This document shows positions 5,471 to 8,696 of a DNA stretch of 8,696 nucleotides, one piece after another; positions within the stretch are counted from its first letter, which is position 1, and each line of letters opens with the position of its first letter. Source of the stretch: JBEKVE01 sp049514335. Its GTDB lineage: Bacteria > Actinomycetota > Acidimicrobiia > Acidimicrobiales > UBA8190. The stretch is from contig JBEKVE010000126.1 in assembly GCA_049514335.1 (NCBI GenBank), positions 1 to 8,696 of the forward strand. The letters are read 5' to 3'. The position numbers and the translations under genes are program-made. The notes under the pieces are model-generated. The model ran no database searches. It was given only the letters and a program-made list of their open reading frames with translations, and was not told the origin of the DNA.

Positions 5471-6321
5471 GCCCGCCGCCGACCCAGCCCAGATCCACGT
5501 CCCCCGAGCCCCCGACCTCCGCCGGGGTGGTGCTCGTCACCGGGGCATCGGCCGGGATCGGCGCCGCCTGCGCCGAGCTGCTGCACCGGCACGGCTGGAC
5601 GGTGATCGGCGCCAGCCGACGGGGTACGTCGTCGGGGGGCTGGACGGGGCTCGTCATGGACGTCGACGCCGATCAGTCGGTGCGCGCCGGCGTGGCCCGC
5701 GTCCTCGCCGACCACGGTCGCATCGACGCCGTGGTGGCCTCGGCCGGCTGGGGCCTCGCCGGCGCCGTGGAGCACACCACCATCGACGAGGCCAAGGCCC
5801 AGGTGGAGACCAACTTCTGGGGCGCGATCCGGCTGGTCCAGGCGGTGCTGCCGGCCATGCGCGCCGAGGGCGGGGGCCGGGTGGTGCTCATCAGCTCCAT
5901 CGGGGGCGTGGTGGCCATCCCCTTCCAGGGCTTCTACAGCGCCAGCAAGTTCGCCCTCGAGGGACTGGCCGAGGCCCTCGCCTACGAGGTGGCCCCCTTC
6001 GGCGTGGCCGTGACCCTGGTCGAGCCGGGGAACATCCGCACCGACTTCACCGCCAACCGCAAGATGGCGGCCGGCGCCGCGGCCCACGACGCCTACCGGG
6101 GGGCGCTCGACAAGGCCGTCGGGGTCATGGCGCGCGACGAGGCGAACGGCGTGGCGCCCGAGGCGGTGGCCCGTTCGGTGCGCCGCGTCCTCGACACCCG
6201 CCGCCCGCCCCGGCGGGTGTCGGTGGGCAAGGCGGGGGAGCGGGTGGGCATCCTGGCCAAGCGGCTGCTCCCCTTCCGGTTGTTCGAGACGGCGGCCAAG
6301 GGCAGCCTCGGGGTGGACTAG
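5467..6321 (+). CDS. Short-chain dehydrogenase/reductase (classical SDR)
   Basis: This Rossmann-fold NAD(P)-dependent oxidoreductase has 284 residues from the TTG start. Motifs in order are cofactor loop TGASAGIG (25-32), MDVDAD (64-69), ASAGWG (91-96, where NNAG is usual), catalytic Asn116 in ETNFWGA, Ser144 in LISSIGG, Tyr157 and Lys161 in YSASK, and PGNIRTDF (187-194). The segment YSASKFALEGLAEALAYE resembles 17-beta-hydroxysteroid and retinol dehydrogenase-like SDRs, but the substrate cannot be read from sequence. A C-terminal extension from about 245 is basic and amphipathic. The start is uncertain: TTG at 5467 overlaps the previous stop by four bases but adds a Pro/Ser-rich leader of about 20 residues. 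GTG at 5527 would begin right at the first beta strand. Neither has a good ribosome binding site. Confidence 0.93.
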   Translation: MSPPPTQPRSTSPEPPTSAGVVLVTGASAGIGAACAELLHRHGWTVIGASRRGTSSGGWTGLVMDVDADQSVRAGVARVLADHGRIDAVVASAGWGLAGAVEHTTIDEAKAQVETNFWGAIRLVQAVLPAMRAEGGGRVVLISSIGGVVAIPFQGFYSASKFALEGLAEALAYEVAPFGVAVTLVEPGNIRTDFTANRKMAAGAAAHDAYRGALDKAVGVMARDEANGVAPEAVARSVRRVLDTRRPPRRVSVGKAGERVGILAKRLLPFRLFETAAKGSLGVD

Positions 6322-6327
6322 GACTTT

Positions 6328-6340
6328 CGGCCCTACGGGC
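6328..6340. repeat. Small inverted repeat between SDR and GGDEF genes
   Basis: GCCC and GGGC flank TAC at 6330-6340, inside the 29-base gap between the SDR stop and the GGDEF GTG. It could be a small hairpin, or part of a compact promoter (the preceding ACTTTCGG is unusually AT-containing for this DNA). Too short to assign. Confidence 0.2.
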
Positions 6341-6350
6341 GTCACTGCGG

Positions 6351-7733
6351 GTGGTCGACATCACCCACGTGACCAGCACCACCCCGGTTTCGCCCCGAGG
6401 CGCCGTCCGTGCGACCAGGCTCCTCGAGCGCGAGGCCCGCATCGTGGGCATCCGGGATTTCTCCTCGCCCACGCTCGAGGCGGTCGACCGGCGCCGGTCC
6501 CAGCTGTGGACGGTGGCGTTCGCCGGTCTCGTGTGCCTGGCGGCGGCGGTGGGGTTGCTCACGTCGGGTACCACCGACCACCACATCGGGTTCGCCAACC
6601 GTTTCGGCTTCCGGGTGGGCACGGTCGTGCTCGTCGTCGCCCTGGGTGTCTACGTCATGGAGAAAGAGCGCCATCTGCGGCGGCTGTCGCGCCTCCTGGT
6701 GGACGAGCGGGTCCTGAGCGCCGCCCTGTCGAACCGCCTCAAGGAGCTCGCCATGCTCTACGAGGCGGGCAAGGCCATGAACTCGATCCTGGTCATCGAC
6801 GACGTGCTCGGTCTCATCCTGTCGAGCGCCTTCGAGCTGCTGCGGGCGACGAGCGGGTCGATCCTCCTGTTGAACACCGAGGGTGGGCTGGCCGAGGTGT
6901 GCCGGGCCGGCCAGATCGACGGCACGGACTCGATCGAGTTCGTCCGCAGCATCGCCGGACGCGTGGCGCGCGACCGCGAGCCGCTGCTGGTGCAGGGCAC
7001 GGTGTCCGAGGGCGGCCAGCTGTCACGAGACAGCGCCGTGTGCGTGCCGCTCGTCCACAAGAACGAGCTCCTGGGCGTGCTCATCCTCGACGGGGCACCC
7101 GAGCGCCCCTACACCGAGTACGACGTGCGGGCGGTGTCGCTGTTCGCCGAGCACGCCGCCATCGCCGTGGCCAACGCCCGTCTCTACGAGGCGGAACGCC
7201 AGCTGTCGGCCAAGTTGTCGCACACCGCTGTGCACGACCCGCTCACCGGTGCCGCCAACCGGGTCCTCGTGAGCGACCGGTTGGTCCACGCCATGAGCCG
7301 GGCCCGGCGGTCGGGCGGCATGGCGGCCGTGCTGTTCATCGACATCGACGACTTCAAGCTCGTGAACGACGAGCTCGGCCACGAGGTGGGCGACGACATC
7401 CTGGCCGCGTTCGTGAGCCGCCTGTCCACCAGTGTGCGCCCCACCGACACCGTGGGACGCTTCGGTGGCGACGAGTTCGTGGTGGTGTGCGAGGACATCG
7501 GTGACGAGGCGCAGGCCGTTGAGATCGGCAACCGCATCGTCGAGGACCTCCGGCGCCCCTTTGACACCCCGTTCGGTGACCGGGTGCTGTCGGCCAGCGT
7601 GGGCGTGGCCACGTGCGGCGCCGGCAACGTGGTGTCCGCCGACGAGCTCATCCGGAACTCGGACCGCGCCATGTACGAAGCCAAGATGGACGGCAAGGCC
7701 CGCGTCGTGCGCGCCCGGAGGCGGGCCGCCTGA
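6351..7733 (+). CDS. Membrane-bound GAF-GGDEF diguanylate cyclase
   Basis: This 460-residue protein should make c-di-GMP from two GTP at the membrane. Two hydrophobic segments (about 52-70 and 87-103) form a hairpin anchor, followed by a helical linker (about 104-135). A GAF sensor domain spans about 136-280 (from LYEAGKAMNSILVIDDVLG to FAEHAAIAVANARLYE). The GGDEF domain occupies about 290-455: HDPLTGAANR (295-304), FIDIDDFKLVND (329-340), catalytic GGDEF exact at 372-376, and SVGVA (416-420). RPTD at 363-366 sits five residues before GGDEF and matches the RxxD inhibitory site, so product inhibition is expected. There is no EAL or HD-GYP domain. The GTG at 6351 gives the longest frame; the in-frame GTG at 6369 is an alternative. 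Neither has a clear ribosome binding site. The GAF ligand is unknown. Confidence 0.95.
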   Translation: MVDITHVTSTTPVSPRGAVRATRLLEREARIVGIRDFSSPTLEAVDRRRSQLWTVAFAGLVCLAAAVGLLTSGTTDHHIGFANRFGFRVGTVVLVVALGVYVMEKERHLRRLSRLLVDERVLSAALSNRLKELAMLYEAGKAMNSILVIDDVLGLILSSAFELLRATSGSILLLNTEGGLAEVCRAGQIDGTDSIEFVRSIAGRVARDREPLLVQGTVSEGGQLSRDSAVCVPLVHKNELLGVLILDGAPERPYTEYDVRAVSLFAEHAAIAVANARLYEAERQLSAKLSHTAVHDPLTGAANRVLVSDRLVHAMSRARRSGGMAAVLFIDIDDFKLVNDELGHEVGDDILAAFVSRLSTSVRPTDTVGRFGGDEFVVVCEDIGDEAQAVEIGNRIVEDLRRPFDTPFGDRVLSASVGVATCGAGNVVSADELIRNSDRAMYEAKMDGKARVVRARRRAA

Positions 7734-7756
7734 GCGACCACTAACCGCCGGGGTGC

Positions 7757-7765
7757 TGTTAACGT
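7757..7765 (+). promoter_or_regulatory. Candidate -10 region for the deacetylase gene
   Basis: TGCTGTTAACGT around 7754-7765 includes TAACGT (7760-7765), which fits the actinobacterial TAnnnT -10 pattern, in an otherwise GC-rich gap. No good -35 is visible. It would start transcription near 7772, leaving a leader of about 45 bases before the ATG at 7817. Confidence 0.35.
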
Positions 7766-7768
7766 CGT

Positions 7769-7785
7769 CGATGCGCGCCGCATCG
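7769..7785. repeat. CGATGC/GCATCG inverted repeat at the deacetylase leader
   Basis: CGATGC (7769-7774) and GCATCG (7780-7785) are perfect six-base arms around a five-base loop. They sit just after the candidate -10, where they could be an operator or a leader hairpin. A seven-base direct repeat CTAACCG flanks the area at 7741-7747 and 7801-7807. Confidence 0.3.
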
Positions 7786-7816
7786 GATCGGCAGGGCGCT
7801 CTAACCGGGACCGCTC

Positions 7817-8512
7817 ATGTTCGTCGCTCTCACCTTTGACGTCGAGGATCCCGACCAGCGCGACCACGGGCACCCCGGCGACGTGGCCTCGATCCTGGGG
7901 GCGCTGGACGCGTCGGGGATACGGGCCACGTTCTTCGTGCAGGGTCGCTGGGCCGAGGCCAACCCCGTCGTGGCCGCCGCCATCGGGGCCGCCGGCCACC
8001 TCGTGGGGAGCCATTCCTACTTCCACGCCGACACGCGCCTGCTGCGTGCCCGAGGGGTGCGCCAGGACGTGGTGCGGGCCCACGACGTCATCGTCGATGT
8101 GGTGGGCGTCGACCCCCGGCCCTGGTACCGGCTCCCCTACGGCGCCGGAGCCGACGACCGCACCATCGAGCGGACGCTGCGCTCCCTCGGCTACCGCCAC
8201 GCGGGGTGGGACGTGGACGTGCGCGACTACGCCATGGACGACCCCGCCGCCATGGTGCCCGCCATGGAGCGCGCCCTGGCCGAGCACGAGCGCACCGGCG
8301 CCACCCACGCCATCGTGCTGCTGCACTCCTGGCCGGTGGTCACGGCCGAGGCCATGCCCGAGCTGTGTCGCTTCGTGGCCGAGCGGTGCGAAGGCACGGT
8401 GACGGTGGACGAGGTCCCGGGGGGCGGGGCCGTGCCGACCCGCTCGCGCCTCGCCCAGCGCGCCGATGGGCTGGCGTCCCGGGCCCGACGCCTGGGCCGC
8501 CCCCGGTCCTGA
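7817..8512 (+). CDS. NodB-type polysaccharide deacetylase (carbohydrate esterase family 4)
   Basis: This 231-residue protein matches the NodB homology domain, which removes N- or O-acetyl groups from glycans using a divalent metal. Motif 1 is TFDVED (6-11), motif 2 is HSYFH with metal-ligand candidates His66 and His70, motif 3 is RLPYG (105-109), motif 4 is GWDVDVRD (130-137), and motif 5 is LLHSWP (168-173) with His170. TFF at 38-40 is also typical. It has no signal peptide or membrane segment, so as read it would act in the cytoplasm, or be exported by a route not visible here. The last 25 residues are Arg-rich. The TFDVED form of motif 1, rather than TFDDG, is seen in deacetylases tied to exopolysaccharide and in PuuE-like enzymes. 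The ATG has only a weak GGGA before it. It converges on the dehydrogenase gene at the right edge. Confidence 0.9.
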   Translation: MFVALTFDVEDPDQRDHGHPGDVASILGALDASGIRATFFVQGRWAEANPVVAAAIGAAGHLVGSHSYFHADTRLLRARGVRQDVVRAHDVIVDVVGVDPRPWYRLPYGAGADDRTIERTLRSLGYRHAGWDVDVRDYAMDDPAAMVPAMERALAEHERTGATHAIVLLHSWPVVTAEAMPELCRFVAERCEGTVTVDEVPGGGAVPTRSRLAQRADGLASRARRLGRPRS

Positions 8513-8540
8513 GGAGCAGCACAGCTCAGATCGGATCGGA

Positions 8541-8696
8541 TCAGAGGCGTTCGACGTTCGGCCCCGACACCCGGTTGCAGGTGTCGAGCACGTACGGCGC
8601 GTCGGCCACGATGGCGTCGAGATCGAAGCGGTCGTGGTCGACGACGAGCACCACGGCGTCGGCGGCGGCCGCCTCTTCGGCGGTGGCCTCCACCCG
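8541..8696 (-). CDS. C-terminus of a UDP-glucose/GDP-mannose dehydrogenase family protein (partial)
   Basis: The last 51 codons of a gene entering from the right edge end in TGA at 8543-8541. The translation includes ADAVVLVVDHDRFDLDAI, then APYVLDTCNRVSGPNVERL. This matches the C-terminal UDP-binding Rossmann domain of nucleotide-sugar dehydrogenases, where a D-x-VV-LV-DH strand is followed by Y-V-LDT-N-R. These enzymes oxidise UDP-glucose, UDP-ManNAc or similar sugars to uronic acids for capsule and exopolysaccharide synthesis. The N-terminal NAD domain and catalytic cysteine lie outside the window, so the substrate cannot be told. The gene converges on the deacetylase, 28 bases apart. Confidence 0.82.
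   Translation of the reverse strand, partial: RVEATAEEAAAADAVVLVVDHDRFDLDAIVADAPYVLDTCNRVSGPNVERL

Noticed and set aside
3625..6345. A 906-codon minus-strand open frame spanning the CAP, GNAT and SDR region
   Set aside because: It is a Pro/Arg/Gly-rich shadow frame crossing several well-supported genes on both strands, with no recognisable domain.
8529..8542. Tandem GATCG units at the end of the dehydrogenase gene
   Set aside because: Fewer than three five-base copies, partly formed by the stop codon context; too short to be a meaningful repeat or terminator.

Overview
The window is GC-rich chromosomal DNA (roughly 70% by eye, not counted) with GTG and TTG starts, strongly GC-biased third codon positions and few AT-rich promoters. 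This suggests a high-GC actinobacterium. A type IV pilus PilB/PilC pair beside a GAF-GGDEF protein would fit a deep-branching lineage such as Acidimicrobiia. That placement is inference from protein style, not a phylogenetic result.

Layout. From about 3205 down to 1, on the minus strand, lies a type IV pilus (or closely related type II secretion) block. It contains pilB (assembly ATPase with an MshEN-type N-terminal domain), pilC (inner-membrane platform) and, at the very edge, a start codon with a good ribosome binding site that probably opens a prepilin gene. That last gene is preceded by a strong leader hairpin. Upstream of pilB is about 475 bp without a convincing gene but with several inverted repeats and weak promoter candidates. 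Further up the minus strand come a membrane-anchored CAP-domain (SCP/PR1-like) extracellular protein and a small GNAT acetyltransferase, separated by a GC-rich hairpin.

From about 5237 to 8512 the genes run on the plus strand: a 77-residue hypothetical protein, an overlapping short-chain dehydrogenase, a two-transmembrane GAF-GGDEF diguanylate cyclase and a NodB-type polysaccharide deacetylase. A minus-strand gene enters from the right edge and ends at 8541. Its C-terminus looks like a UDP-glucose/GDP-mannose dehydrogenase family protein.

How the genes may work together. The pilus genes, the diguanylate cyclase and the two polysaccharide genes make a plausible surface-lifestyle neighbourhood (attachment, motility, envelope polysaccharide). 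The most specific link is that PilB carries both repeats of the MshEN c-di-GMP-binding signature, while a GGDEF protein with intact catalytic and inhibitory motifs lies about 3 kb away. I found no CRISPR array, tRNA, rRNA, insertion sequence, phage gene or clearly new multi-gene system. The points most worth following are the regulatory structures around the pilus genes and the divergent CAP protein.
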